From Pseudanabaena sp. FACHB-2040 (lineage in GTDB: Bacteria > Cyanobacteriota > Cyanobacteriia > Phormidesmidales > Phormidesmidaceae), in NCBI RefSeq assembly GCF_014696715.1, contig NZ_JACJQO010000019.1, positions 186,001-250,000 of the forward strand: a stretch of DNA of 64,000 nt, read 5' to 3'. A model generated the notes under the pieces. It had not been told where the DNA came from. It did not search any database and saw nothing but the letters and a program-made list of their open reading frames with translations. The position numbers and the translations under genes are program-made. Below, piece after piece: positions 16,885-25,791 of this stretch; the stretch's first letter is position 1, and the number at the start of each line of letters is the position of its first letter.

Positions 16885-17400
16885 TTGAGTCAGTCCATCG
16901 ACGCGCCTTCTGAAGTTTCAAAAGTTGATGTCTTCCTGCAGGAACTGGCCGCCATTCAACAGCCAGGTTCTAAGCGGGTTGCTATTTTGGGTTCCCGTCA
17001 CGTTCCGATCACTCATCAGCAGCTGATTGAGCTGTTGACCTATGCGCTGGTGTTGGGCGGTAACCGCATTCTTACCTCCGGAGCCACAGGGACCAACTCA
17101 GCAGCAATTCGGGGAGCAATGAAGGCTGACCCCAATCTGCTGACGGTCATTTTGCCCCAGAGCCTGTCGCGCCAGCCCCGCGAGTCGAGGGATCAGCTCG
17201 ATCAGGTGACCCATCTGGTGGAAAATGGCGCTAACGATAACATGTCTCTGGCAGAGGCCAGCGCCATTTGCAACCAGGAGATAATTTCTCGTTGCCAGCA
17301 GCTCATCTGCTTTGCCTTTCACGACAGCCACACGCTGCTGCGCACCTGCCAAGATGCAGAAGATCAGCGTAAGATTGTGACGCTATTTTATTTTGACTAA
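16885..17400 (+). CDS. DprA/LOG-like Rossmann protein
   Basis: The 171-residue protein has RVAILGSRHVPITHQQ and LGGNRILTSGATGTNSAAIRGAM, a nucleotide-binding Rossmann-like region reminiscent of the DprA (DNA-processing) and lysine-decarboxylase-like families. It is shorter than true DprA, so a DNA-uptake role is only a guess. The start is TTG, because no in-frame ATG or GTG precedes the conserved part and an upstream GTG is followed by a stop. The stop overlaps the first ATG of the MAPEG gene (TAATG). Confidence 0.75.
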   Translation: MSQSIDAPSEVSKVDVFLQELAAIQQPGSKRVAILGSRHVPITHQQLIELLTYALVLGGNRILTSGATGTNSAAIRGAMKADPNLLTVILPQSLSRQPRESRDQLDQVTHLVENGANDNMSLAEASAICNQEIISRCQQLICFAFHDSHTLLRTCQDAEDQRKIVTLFYFD

Positions 17401-17807
17401 TGATGACACCGTCTGGCTTTTTGCTGGTTTCCATCGTCATCGGCTCAGTCTTGATCTACCTGCCTTTTCTGGTCGTAGGCTATGCCAGATTTCAGGTGGG
17501 TTACGATACCTCTGCTCCCAGGGCAGTGTTCGACAAGCTGCCGCCCTATGCTAAAAGGGCTACCTGGGCGCATCAAAATAGCTTTGAAGCCTTTACACTG
17601 TTTGCTCCAGCGGCTTTGATGGCCTACGTAACCGGGCAGTCTTCGCAAGTGGCTGTGGGCGCAGCTATTGTCTATCTAATTGGCCGCACGCTCTATTCTG
17701 TGTTCTACATTTTGGATGTGCCGCTGTTGCGATCGCTCATGTTTGGCCTCGGCAGTTTAGGAACCTTTACGCTGTTTGTCGTCAGCTGCCGTTCTGTCCT
17801 AATGTAG
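17400..17807 (+). CDS. MAPEG-family membrane protein
   Basis: The 135-residue protein has four hydrophobic helices and the MAPEG-like phrase [19 protein letters not shown]. Further helices include the [21 protein letters not shown] region. MAPEG proteins act in glutathione or eicosanoid metabolism in eukaryotes; bacterial members are often glutathione-transferase-like but mostly uncharacterised. The first ATG overlaps the stop of the previous gene, so the two are translationally coupled. Confidence 0.88.
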   Translation: MMTPSGFLLVSIVIGSVLIYLPFLVVGYARFQVGYDTSAPRAVFDKLPPYAKRATWAHQNSFEAFTLFAPAALMAYVTGQSSQVAVGAAIVYLIGRTLYSVFYILDVPLLRSLMFGLGSLGTFTLFVVSCRSVLM

Positions 17808-17838
17808 TAACCTGCTGGACTCTCTAACGAAACTCTGC

Positions 17839-18333
17839 ATGGCTTCTTCTACTTATTCTTTTGACATTGTCAGCGACTTTGACCGGCAGGAGTTAGTCAA
17901 CGCGTTGGACCAGACCCGCCGGGACGTATCAAGTCGCTACGACCTGAAAGACACTAAAACAACGCTGGATTTAGGCGACGAAGCGATCACCATTGAAACC
18001 GCTAGCGAAATGACTTTAGATGCGGTGAAAGACGTGCTGCAGCAAAAGGCGGCCAAGCGCGATCTCTCGCTCAAGATTTTTGAATACGGCTCAATCGAAT
18101 CGGCCAGCGGTAATCGGATTCGCACCGAAGTTAAGCTCAAAAAGGGCCTCAGCCAGGAGCTTGCCAAGCAAATCTCAAAGCTGATCCGCGACAACCTGAA
18201 GAAGGTGCAAGCATCGATTCAGGGCGATTCAGTACGGATTTCGGCCAAGTCTAAAGACGACCTGCAGGAGGCCATCCAGCTAGTGAAGCAGGAAGACTGG
18301 CCGGTCGCCCTCCAGTTTACGAACTACCGCTAG
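17839..18333 (+). CDS. YajQ-family nucleotide-binding protein
   Basis: The 164-residue protein opens with [20 protein letters not shown] and continues with a second RNP-like repeat ([22 protein letters not shown]). Both are hallmarks of the YajQ/UPF0234 double ferredoxin-like fold. Family members bind nucleotides, and in some bacteria cyclic di-GMP, acting as effectors. It lies 31 bases after the MAPEG gene on the same strand. Length and start fit the family. Confidence 0.92.
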   Translation: MASSTYSFDIVSDFDRQELVNALDQTRRDVSSRYDLKDTKTTLDLGDEAITIETASEMTLDAVKDVLQQKAAKRDLSLKIFEYGSIESASGNRIRTEVKLKKGLSQELAKQISKLIRDNLKKVQASIQGDSVRISAKSKDDLQEAIQLVKQEDWPVALQFTNYR

Positions 18334-18399
18334 AGGGACTGCTACACTTAACTCGATCGCGGCTCGATCGTGCCGATCGCCCCAAGAGACGTCAAGTAA

Positions 18400-19746
18400 A
18401 TGCTCTCTTGGGGAAATGTTTTTAACGCACCCTCACCAATTTTGACTGGAATCCAGCTCGAACTTTTTCCAGAGCCCTCTGGGCAATCCACAAACATAAG
18501 GGGTCGCATTGCGAACAGAGTCAGGCTGGAGGATCAGTCTTTCCATGAGTGGTATCGGTTCATTTTGTCCTTTCCGCCTCACTTAGTGCGGCAGTATTTC
18601 CATCGCTTTGAGTTGGGCCCAGATCAGACAGTTCTAGATCCGTTTTGCGGTACTGGCACAACCGTTGTTGAGGCCAAGCTCAATCGCATTTCAGGCATTG
18701 GAATCGAGGCCAATCCAGTGGCTCACTTCGCCAGCTATACCAAAACAAACTGGTCAATAGATCCCGACAATTTAGTTAAGCAGGCTCAGTCAATTGCTCA
18801 AGCAGTAACCGAGCACAAAGAGTTTTACGAGCCACCAGCGCTGCGCACGTTGCCCGACACAGCCGTTAAGCTGCTGCCCGCCAACGCCATCAGCCCCCTA
18901 CCGCTGCACAAGGCTTTGGTGCTGCTGGAGCAGATTAATGCCTCGCTAGAGGGCACCCTGGCAGATCACGCCCGATTAGCCTTTGCCAAAGCCATTGTTC
19001 TCTCGTGCAGCAATCTACGGTTTCGGCCAGAAGTCGGCATTCGACCCCAAAAAAGAGAAGATGCCCCGGTTGTCGAAAGCTGGCTAGACGAGATTTACAC
19101 CATGGCTGAGGACTTGACTTACGTCAAGACAGCCTCGGGTCCGGCCGCCAGAATTCATTTAGGCGATGCTAGGAATTTACGCCAGCATTTAGAGCCTCAG
19201 TCCATTGACTGCGTGTTTACCTCGCCCCCCTATCCCAACGAGAAGGACTACACCCGAGCCACTCGTCTAGAGTCAGTGCTGCTGGGCTTTATTCAGTCTA
19301 AGGAGGATCTGAGGTATCTCAAGGAGAGACTGCTGCGGTCAAATACCCGCAATGTTTACCGAGACGACGATGACGACCAGTGGGTCAAGCAGCACCCAAA
19401 AATTCAGGAGATTGCCTCAAACATTGAAAATCGCCGGCTGGAGTTGGGCAAAACCTCAGGTTTTGAGAAAAAGTATGGGCGGGTCACCCAGCTGTATTTT
19501 GGGGGAATGGCTCGCCATTTTCTGGCCCTTCAGCCTTTTCTCAAGCCAGGGGCCTGGCTGGGGTATGTGGTAGGCGATCAGGCCTCTTTTTTTCAGGTGC
19601 TTATTCCCACAGGGCAGATTTTGGCCGAAATTGCGGCCTCTGTGGGATACGAAGTTGTTAGTCTAGACCTGTTTCGCACCCGATTGGCCTCGGTAACCCA
19701 GCAACAGATGCGGGAGGAAGTCGTGGTCCTGCGCTGGCCCGGCTGA
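18400..19746 (+). CDS. Orphan site-specific DNA methyltransferase (N4-cytosine/N6-adenine type)
   Basis: The 448-residue enzyme has motif I DPFCGTGTT at residues 80-88 and catalytic motif IV TSPPYPN at 274-280. A nearby GIGIEANPVAHFASY segment is also typical of S-adenosylmethionine-dependent amino-methyltransferases that act on bases in duplex DNA. No restriction endonuclease or specificity subunit is adjacent, so it is an orphan. Such orphans often methylate genome-wide in cyanobacteria. The target site cannot be read from the protein. HIP1-like CGATCG sequences lie just upstream of its start. Confidence 0.88.
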   Translation: MLSWGNVFNAPSPILTGIQLELFPEPSGQSTNIRGRIANRVRLEDQSFHEWYRFILSFPPHLVRQYFHRFELGPDQTVLDPFCGTGTTVVEAKLNRISGIGIEANPVAHFASYTKTNWSIDPDNLVKQAQSIAQAVTEHKEFYEPPALRTLPDTAVKLLPANAISPLPLHKALVLLEQINASLEGTLADHARLAFAKAIVLSCSNLRFRPEVGIRPQKREDAPVVESWLDEIYTMAEDLTYVKTASGPAARIHLGDARNLRQHLEPQSIDCVFTSPPYPNEKDYTRATRLESVLLGFIQSKEDLRYLKERLLRSNTRNVYRDDDDDQWVKQHPKIQEIASNIENRRLELGKTSGFEKKYGRVTQLYFGGMARHFLALQPFLKPGAWLGYVVGDQASFFQVLIPTGQILAEIAASVGYEVVSLDLFRTRLASVTQQQMREEVVVLRWPG

Positions 19747-19816
19747 TCCCTAGCCTTGCTGATGGGCCTTGCTGCTGCCTGGGCACTCTGAGGCTGAAGC
19801 TAAGTTTTTGGGTGCG

Positions 19817-21346
19817 ATGCTATCAAGGGTTTGGAGCGCGGCGCTAATCGGCATTGATGCCGTTAAAGTCGGTGTGGAGGTAGACCTCTCGGGCGGGTTG
19901 CCGGGCGTGGTCGTAGTAGGACTGCCTGATACGGCAGTGCAGGAGTCGCGGGAACGAGTCAAGGCGGCCTTGAAAAACGCCGGATACCCCTTCCCCATGC
20001 GCAAGGTGGTGATCAACCTGACCCCAGCCGACCTGCGGAAGGAGGGGCCTATTTTTGACCTGCCCATCAGCGTGGGCATCTTGGCCGCCTCGGAACAGGT
20101 CAACAGTGACTTTTTGAACGATCTGTTGTTTTTAGGCGAAGTTTCGCTGGATGGCTCACTGCGGCCCGTCGCGGGAGTACTGCCTATTGCCGCTGCCGCT
20201 CAAGGACTGGGCATTCGCGGGCTGGTGGTGCCAGCCGATAACGGACGCGAGGCTGCCGTTGTCCCAGGGCTGACGGTGTATGCCTTTAAGCACCTCTCGG
20301 AGGTGGCAGATTTTTTGAACAATCCGGAGCAGCATTTGCCGGTGCAGATCGATGGACTAGCGGAGCTGGTGCGATCGCAAACCCCCACCCTAGACCTGCG
20401 CGATGTCAAGGGCCAAACCCAGGCTCGTCGGGCACTAGAAATTGCTGCTGCTGGGGGGCACAATCTGGTCTTTGTCGGTCCACCCGGCAGCGGCAAAACC
20501 ATGCTGGCTCGCCGTTTGCCCTCCATCCTGCCGCCCCTCACCTTTGAAGAGGCCTTGGAAGTCACCCAGATTCATTCTGTCGCCGGGCTGTTAAAGGACA
20601 AGGGATCTCTGGTCAGCACTCGCCCGTTTCGCAGCCCCCATCATTCTGCCTCTGGCCCCTCCCTAGTGGGCGGCGGCAGCTTTCCCAGGCCGGGGGAAAT
20701 CTCTCTGGCTCACAGAGGGATCCTTTTTCTAGACGAACTGACAGAGTTTAAACGCGATGTCCTCGAATTTCTGCGTCAGCCGTTGGAAGACGGTTACGTC
20801 ACCATTTCACGCACCCGCCAGTCCGTTGTCTTTCCCTCACAGTTCACCCTAATTGCCAGCACCAACCCCTGCCCCTGTGGCTACTATGGCGACTCTGTCC
20901 AGCCCTGCACCTGCACCCCCCGCAGCCGGGAGCAATACTGGGCCAGACTATCAGGCCCACTGATGGACCGGATCGATTTGCAGGTAGTCGTCAGTCGTCT
21001 CAAACCGGAAGAAATGACAGGGCATACACCCGGCGAAGATTCTTCAGCAGTGATACAGCGGGTCGAAACGGCTCGAAAGCAGGCTTACCAGCGCTTCAAG
21101 GCCGAATCGGGCTTACAGTGCAACGCCGACATGCAGAGCCGCCACCTAAAGCAGTGGTGCCCTTTAGACGACGCCTGCCGAACTTTGCTGGAAGGGGCTG
21201 TGCGAAAGCTGGGCCTGTCTGCCAGAGCCACCGATCGCATTCTCAAAGTCGCTAGAACCATCGCTGATTTGGCCGAGGCCGACAGCCTACAGACGCACCA
21301 TGTAGCAGAAGCGATTCAATACCGCACCATCGACCGTATGCAGTAG
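19817..21346 (+). CDS. YifB/ComM-family Mg-chelatase-like AAA ATPase
   Basis: The 509-residue protein begins MLSRVWSAALIGIDA. It has an N-terminal Lon-protease-like fold domain (VDLSGGLPGVVVVGLPD), then an AAA+ core with Walker A GPPGSGKTM and Walker B LFLDELTEF, sensor TNPCPCG with a zinc-like CPCG...CTC segment, and a C-terminal Mg-chelatase-like domain. ComM homologues are helicases that extend heteroduplex during natural transformation and branch migration. The ATG at 19817 replaces an in-frame TTG at 19769 that would add 16 unconserved residues. Confidence 0.92.
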   Translation: MLSRVWSAALIGIDAVKVGVEVDLSGGLPGVVVVGLPDTAVQESRERVKAALKNAGYPFPMRKVVINLTPADLRKEGPIFDLPISVGILAASEQVNSDFLNDLLFLGEVSLDGSLRPVAGVLPIAAAAQGLGIRGLVVPADNGREAAVVPGLTVYAFKHLSEVADFLNNPEQHLPVQIDGLAELVRSQTPTLDLRDVKGQTQARRALEIAAAGGHNLVFVGPPGSGKTMLARRLPSILPPLTFEEALEVTQIHSVAGLLKDKGSLVSTRPFRSPHHSASGPSLVGGGSFPRPGEISLAHRGILFLDELTEFKRDVLEFLRQPLEDGYVTISRTRQSVVFPSQFTLIASTNPCPCGYYGDSVQPCTCTPRSREQYWARLSGPLMDRIDLQVVVSRLKPEEMTGHTPGEDSSAVIQRVETARKQAYQRFKAESGLQCNADMQSRHLKQWCPLDDACRTLLEGAVRKLGLSARATDRILKVARTIADLAEADSLQTHHVAEAIQYRTIDRMQ

Positions 21347-21401
21347 GAACACAAGAACAGACGTAACGAACAGACGCAATAGGCGATTTAAGTTAACGCT
21401 G

Positions 21402-22118
21402 CTACCCGGCTGCCGCAGGGCTAGCAACCTGGTCAGTAATGAATCCAGCAGCCGTACACTCTTCGATAATTTGTAGAACAAACGGCCATAGCTCAGGCGC
21501 ACCGACTTCAACTGGGGCCATGCGCTGCATCACCTGTTCACGGGTAATGCCGTGCTGCTTCCAGGTACCGCCAGCGGTGCGCTGGTTGTGCAGCAGCGGC
21601 TGAATCCGATCTAGAGCAGCCGCAAACCGGGCGGTGGGGGTTGTCTGCTCCTCAAACTCTTGCCACAGGCAGCGAATTTCTAGCTGTTGGTCGGGGGGCA
21701 AGAGGCCAAACAGGCGATCGGCAGCGGCCTGCTCTCGTTCGGCCTTATTCAAATTAGCGGCAGCATCGTAACAAAAGGTGTCCCCTGCATCAATCTCAAC
21801 TAGATCGTGAATCAGCAGTTGTTTAATCGCCTGCGTGATCTCTACTTTGGGGGGCGCGTATTCTGCCAGGGTCAGTGCCATCAGCGCCAGATGCCAGGAA
21901 TGTTCGGCGCTGTTTTCCTGACGCGATCCGTCCATCAGCAAGGTTTGCCGAAGAATAGTTTTAAGCCGATCAATTTCGCAGATAAAGTCAATCTGCTGTC
22001 GTAGCCGCTGGTTCATAGGTAGCGCTTGTGCTGTGACTGCAACCCCAGTTGTAACTTGAATTGTGGTGCTGGGCGGGTCTTGTGGGAGATTTGGGTGCAG
22101 CAGAGTCTTTTGCTGCAC
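21402..22118 (-). CDS. HD-domain phosphohydrolase (YfbR/HDDC2-like)
   Basis: The body contains ENSAEHSWHLALMALTLAEY (His pair), IHDLVEIDAGD (HD) and a later Asp in AALDRIQPLL. This is the H...HD...D metal-binding set of HD-domain 5'-deoxynucleotidase-like proteins. It probably dephosphorylates nucleotides. The outer frame opens at a GTG at 22118. An ATG at 22016 (MNQRLRQQ) matches the usual start of the family, and the extra 34 residues are low-complexity, so the shorter form is likely real. Confidence 0.85.
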   Translation of the reverse strand: MQQKTLLHPNLPQDPPSTTIQVTTGVAVTAQALPMNQRLRQQIDFICEIDRLKTILRQTLLMDGSRQENSAEHSWHLALMALTLAEYAPPKVEITQAIKQLLIHDLVEIDAGDTFCYDAAANLNKAEREQAAADRLFGLLPPDQQLEIRCLWQEFEEQTTPTARFAAALDRIQPLLHNQRTAGGTWKQHGITREQVMQRMAPVEVGAPELWPFVLQIIEECTAAGFITDQVASPAAAG

Positions 22119-22142
22119 CTGCCTCTACAGAGCAAATAATGT

Positions 22143-22148
22143 TATGAT
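22143..22148 (+). promoter_or_regulatory. -10 box of the SRP RNA
   Basis: TATGAT lies 5 bases before the first base of the RNA. I see no convincing -35 hexamer at standard spacing. Confidence 0.5.
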
Positions 22149-22153
22149 GTAAT

Positions 22154-22252
22154 GGACTCGGACCCATGCGGTCGCAACGCCCAAATCATGTCAGGACCGG
22201 AAGGTAGCAGCATTACGGGATGCTTGTGACAGGCGTGGTCTCCGGGTCTTTT
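22154..22252 (+). ncRNA. ffs: Signal recognition particle RNA (4.5S-like)
   Basis: The conserved domain IV core (GTCAGGACCGGAAGGTAGCAGC region starting at 22190, with the GGAA tetraloop) is unmistakable. It is flanked by complementary arms between the GGACCC-containing 5' part and CGGGTC at the 3' end. It is the RNA of the Ffh-RNA particle that targets membrane proteins to the Sec machinery. A T-rich tail follows the hairpin. The exact ends are estimated. Confidence 0.95.
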
Positions 22253-22373
22253 GGTTTTTAGGAAGTCCTTGGGGTGAATCTACCACTTCTCTGGACGGTT
22301 TTTGCAGGTGGCAGTCGATTAAGTTTCTCCCTATCCTGGGAAGATGTACGGGATAGGTTAGGAGCCTGGGAAT

Positions 22374-22745
22374 ATGGCTGGTTTTGGTGACCTGGTCCAA
22401 AAAGCATTTTATCTGGGGGTAGGCGTTGCTTCTTACGCGGGTGAGAAGGTAGGCGTTACTCTAAAAGACGTTCGAGTACAGGCTCAAAAGCTGGTAGATG
22501 AGCTGGTGGCTCGCGGCGAGATTACTGCCGAAGAGGCCCAGCGCTTGGTCAACGAAATGGTCAGTCGGGCGCAGCAGGATGAAGGGGTAGCTACTAGCGG
22601 TACAGCCAGTGAGCCTCGGCGAATTGAAATTTTAGATGATGCTGACGGAGGTGACTTGTCACCCGAAGAGCAGCAGGCGGAAGAGCTGCGGCGTCAGGTG
22701 GCTAACCTGCGGCAGGAGCTAGAGCAGTTAAGGCGGGAGTCCTAG
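22374..22745 (+). CDS. Phasin-family-like protein
   Basis: The 123-residue protein has an amphipathic helix-rich N-terminus (GDLVQKAFYLGVGVASYAGEKVG) like phasin or polyhydroxyalkanoate-granule-associated proteins, a central Glu/Gln-rich segment with an acidic patch, and a C-terminal coiled coil (ELRRQVANLRQELEQLR). No phaC or phaE gene is adjacent, so a granule role is only inferred; such proteins may also be general coiled-coil stabilisers. It precedes the next gene on the same strand by 26 bases. Confidence 0.7.
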   Translation: MAGFGDLVQKAFYLGVGVASYAGEKVGVTLKDVRVQAQKLVDELVARGEITAEEAQRLVNEMVSRAQQDEGVATSGTASEPRRIEILDDADGGDLSPEEQQAEELRRQVANLRQELEQLRRES

Positions 22746-22771
22746 TTCAGATTACAGGCAGGGGTCAACCA

Positions 22772-23281
22772 ATGGATGAGTGGTCTAAGCAGTTTTTCCG
22801 GTCTCTAGGGACAGCTTCCCAGGATGCTGAGCAGTGGCTTCAGCAGGTCGCACAGCACTTAGCAGAAGCCTCAGATTCTTTTGTACAGGCGACTGACGAG
22901 TGGAGCGATCAGGTTCAGCAGGCGATTGAGCCTGAACTAGAGCGCATCATCGACAACATTGGCCGCCAAGTGGAGCCTTGGGAAGAAGCCGTAGGATCTC
23001 AGGTAGAGGACGTGGCCGACCGCCTAGAGCAGGTGCTTGATCCGCTGCTGACACCCTTTGTGTCTGGCATTGGCCTGCTGGTCGAAACGATCACAGCTCC
23101 AATCAACAGTACGGTTGAGCCGATGCTCCAGAACCATCCTGTTTGTGTGGGCTGCCGCAACTATTGCGGGCGAGCCTACGGTGACAACATGCTGGTTTGT
23201 GCCATGCATCCCTACGGCCCAGAGGCAGAAACCTGTGAGGACTGGGAATCGATCTGGCCGAATTACGACAGCAATGGGTAA
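22772..23281 (+). CDS. Conserved cyanobacterial protein with C-terminal Cys/His module
   Basis: The 169-residue protein has a long, acidic helical region (about 1-115). Its distinctive C-terminal module has CVGCRNYCG at about 125-133 followed by VCAMHPYGPEAETCEDWE. Four or five cysteines and one histidine in a compact segment suggest a metal-binding or redox knuckle. I have seen this kind of tail in several cyanobacterial proteins of unknown function. It is coupled by position to the phasin-like gene. Its last 19 bases overlap the convergent thiD. Confidence 0.75.
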   Translation: MDEWSKQFFRSLGTASQDAEQWLQQVAQHLAEASDSFVQATDEWSDQVQQAIEPELERIIDNIGRQVEPWEEAVGSQVEDVADRLEQVLDPLLTPFVSGIGLLVETITAPINSTVEPMLQNHPVCVGCRNYCGRAYGDNMLVCAMHPYGPEAETCEDWESIWPNYDSNG

Positions 23282-24081
23282 AAGTGGCCGACTGGCCCTT
23301 GCCCGCTGCCGAGGCTTAAGGCGTGGTGCAGCGCCTGGGTGACATAATGCTTGGCGCGTTCCACGGCCTCTAGCCCAGTAAAGCCTAGGGCCAGGTTAGC
23401 TGCGATCGCAGCCGAAAGCGTACAGCCAGTGCCATGGGTGTTGATAGTTTCAACTGTTTCTGTTTTGAGGATGATGGGCTGCTGTCCATCAAACCAGACA
23501 TCGACGCCTCGCAGATCTCCAGCCATGCCGCCGCCTTTGACTAGGACGGCTTTTGACCCCTGCTGGTAAATTGCCTGAGCTGCTGCCTGCATATCTTCTA
23601 AGGTATGAATCTCGAAGCCGCTCAGAATTTGGGCTTCGTAGCGATTGGGTGTAAGCACCGTAGCCAAGGGGACGAGCGACTGACGCAGGGTTGCGATCGC
23701 ATCATCATCGATTAGCTGAGCCCCACTCCGGGAAACCATTACCGGATCGACTACCAGCTGGTGAATCTTTAAGGCTTGCAGGGCATCCGCCACGGCAGCC
23801 ATGATGGGCTGGTTAAGCAGCATGCCAGTCTTGGCTGCGCCAACGCCAATATCTTCAACAACGGCCTGGATCTGAGCCGTCACCGCTTCGGGCGGCAACG
23901 CATCAACCCGATTAACGCCTAGGGTATTTTGAGCAGTCACACAGGTGAGCGCACTAGTACCATGCACTCGATGAAACGAGAAGGTGCGTAAATCGGCCTG
24001 TATACCTGCGCCGCCGCCGCTGTCTGAGCCAGCAATTGTCAGGGCAACAGGAACAGCTTCAATCCCAGCCATACCTAACAT
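23263..24081 (-). CDS. thiD: Hydroxymethylpyrimidine/phosphomethylpyrimidine kinase
   Basis: ThiD phosphorylates HMP and HMP-phosphate to make the pyrimidine half of thiamin. The 272-residue protein opens with VALTIAGSDSGGGAGIQAD, the ribokinase-family signature. It also has VDPVMVSRSGAQL and the terminal GTGCTLSAAIAA anion-hole/catalytic base region. The length fits the family. No TPP riboswitch is visible in the 150-base upstream gap. The gene overlaps the end of the convergent gene by 19 bases. Confidence 0.95.
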   Translation of the reverse strand: MLGMAGIEAVPVALTIAGSDSGGGAGIQADLRTFSFHRVHGTSALTCVTAQNTLGVNRVDALPPEAVTAQIQAVVEDIGVGAAKTGMLLNQPIMAAVADALQALKIHQLVVDPVMVSRSGAQLIDDDAIATLRQSLVPLATVLTPNRYEAQILSGFEIHTLEDMQAAAQAIYQQGSKAVLVKGGGMAGDLRGVDVWFDGQQPIILKTETVETINTHGTGCTLSAAIAANLALGFTGLEAVERAKHYVTQALHHALSLGSGQGPVGHFYPLLS

Positions 24082-24232
24082 CAGATCCTATTCAATGCCC
24101 ATGCTATAGCAGCAGGGTGAAACGTTTCCACCATAAACTAAGCCGAGATCAGATCTCGACCAAAGCAAGCTATGGAGCACCTACAGAGCCAACCTGTTAG
24201 GGTTGGAGGTGCGATCGCAACCGTGCGCGATC

Positions 24233-25552
24233 CTAGCGATTGTTAGGGCGGCGACGCTGTAGAAACTCCGGAATATCCAGTCCACCTGGCCCAGTAGTAG
24301 CAGCATTTCCGCTCGGTTGAGAAGCAGCAGGAGGTGGCGTACTAAAGGTTCGCTTAAAAGGCGTTACCCGAGAGGCCTCAGTCTCTACCTGGACAGCAGC
24401 CTGAGTATTAAACCCAGTCGCAATCACCGTGATCCGCACCTCTCCCTGCATCCGATCATCAATGACAGCACCAAAGATGATATTAGCGTTGGGATCGACT
24501 GCTTCATAGATAATTTCAGCCGCTGCATTGACCTCATGCAGAGTCAGGTCGCTACCGCCAGTGACATTAAAGACGGCTCCAGAAGCGCCATCAATCGAAG
24601 CTTCAAGGAGGGGAGAAGAGATCGCCGCAATGGCCGCTTCCCGAGCTCTAGACTTGCCAGAGCCAACGCCAATTCCCATCAACGCTGTGCCAGCATCAGC
24701 CATGACTGCCCGTACATCGGCAAAGTCAACATTGACCAGGCCAGGAATTGTAATGATGTCAGAGATGCCCTGAACCCCCTGGCGCAGAATATCATCAGCC
24801 ACTCGAAAAGCTTCTTGCACTGGAGTCTGCTCGGAGATAACCGACAAGAGTTTGTCGTTAGGGATGATGATTAACGTATCAACCCGCCCCTGCAGAGCTG
24901 CAATACCCTCCTCCGCTTGGGCCATTCGACGACGACCTTCAAACGTAAAGGGGCGAGTTACCACCCCTACAGTCAGAGCCCCCACTTCCTTAGCGACCTC
25001 GGCCACAATAGGAGCAGCCCCAGTTCCAGTACCACCGCCCATGCCAGCCGTGATAAAGACCAGATCCGACGCCTCTAAGGCCTGAGCCAGCTCATCTCGG
25101 GATTCTTCAGCAGCTTTTTGGCCAATCGCCGGGTTGCCACCTGCCCCAAGCCCTCGGGTCAGCTTCTGCCCAATTTGTAGGGAATTATTGGTTGTAGCAA
25201 TGTGGAGTGCTTGAGCGTCTGTGTTAACTGACCAAAACTCAATGCCCGACAAGCCGCTACTGATCATGCGGTTGACAGCGTTGCAGCCACCCCCACCAAC
25301 CCCAATTACCTTGATTCTGGCAATACTGCTGGGAAAGATGTCTCCATTGTTAGCCATTTCTGCTGACATGACTCTGGCATCGCTGGATTGATTATGGGCA
25401 AACCCTGAGTGGGTAAAAGGGTTGGAATGAGAAACAGAGTTAGTCATAGGGTCTGCCGACGGAAAACCATCTGGCTGATTGACTGGAAAATCGTGATTGT
25501 AAAAGCTGTTTAATTGGCCATCGGGTGGCATGGATACGTCGGACATAGACAC
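24233..25552 (-). CDS. ftsZ: Cell division protein FtsZ
   Basis: The 439-residue tubulin homologue polymerises into the Z-ring with GTP. Visible landmarks are [15 protein letters not shown], the tubulin signature [10 protein letters not shown], the [10 protein letters not shown] region, the GTALMGIG loop and the C-terminal peptide [14 protein letters not shown] that binds partner proteins. A long, Ser/Asn-rich N-terminal extension of about 80 residues is typical of cyanobacterial FtsZ. ftsQ lies just upstream on the same strand with a 239-base gap, so this is a minimal division cluster. The start at 25552 is kept because the ORF opens there with [10 protein letters not shown]. Confidence 0.97.
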   Translation of the reverse strand: MSMSDVSMPPDGQLNSFYNHDFPVNQPDGFPSADPMTNSVSHSNPFTHSGFAHNQSSDARVMSAEMANNGDIFPSSIARIKVIGVGGGGCNAVNRMISSGLSGIEFWSVNTDAQALHIATTNNSLQIGQKLTRGLGAGGNPAIGQKAAEESRDELAQALEASDLVFITAGMGGGTGTGAAPIVAEVAKEVGALTVGVVTRPFTFEGRRRMAQAEEGIAALQGRVDTLIIIPNDKLLSVISEQTPVQEAFRVADDILRQGVQGISDIITIPGLVNVDFADVRAVMADAGTALMGIGVGSGKSRAREAAIAAISSPLLEASIDGASGAVFNVTGGSDLTLHEVNAAAEIIYEAVDPNANIIFGAVIDDRMQGEVRITVIATGFNTQAAVQVETEASRVTPFKRTFSTPPPAASQPSGNAATTGPGGLDIPEFLQRRRPNNR

Positions 25553-25791
25553 CGGGGGTTAAAGAAGATACAACTTAGCTCCAACTTGCCAAGCTCAGGC
25601 CGATTTTAGACAACTATAGAGTACTTCGGTTGAAAAACCAAACCACTGAATAATTTCAGAAAATCTCTCAGCATTAAAGTGTAAGCCAGCAAAGGCGGAA
25701 CCTTTTGTCTGTGAAAGACAGTCTAACTCTGGAAAATATCCAGTAGAAGCTAGATTTTAAGAAATAAGGCTATTTTTCAGCGTTTCTTTAG

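Noticed and set aside
24082-24232. Possible TPP riboswitch before thiD
   Set aside because: No CTGAGA or ACCTGA-type thi-box elements are visible on the coding strand.
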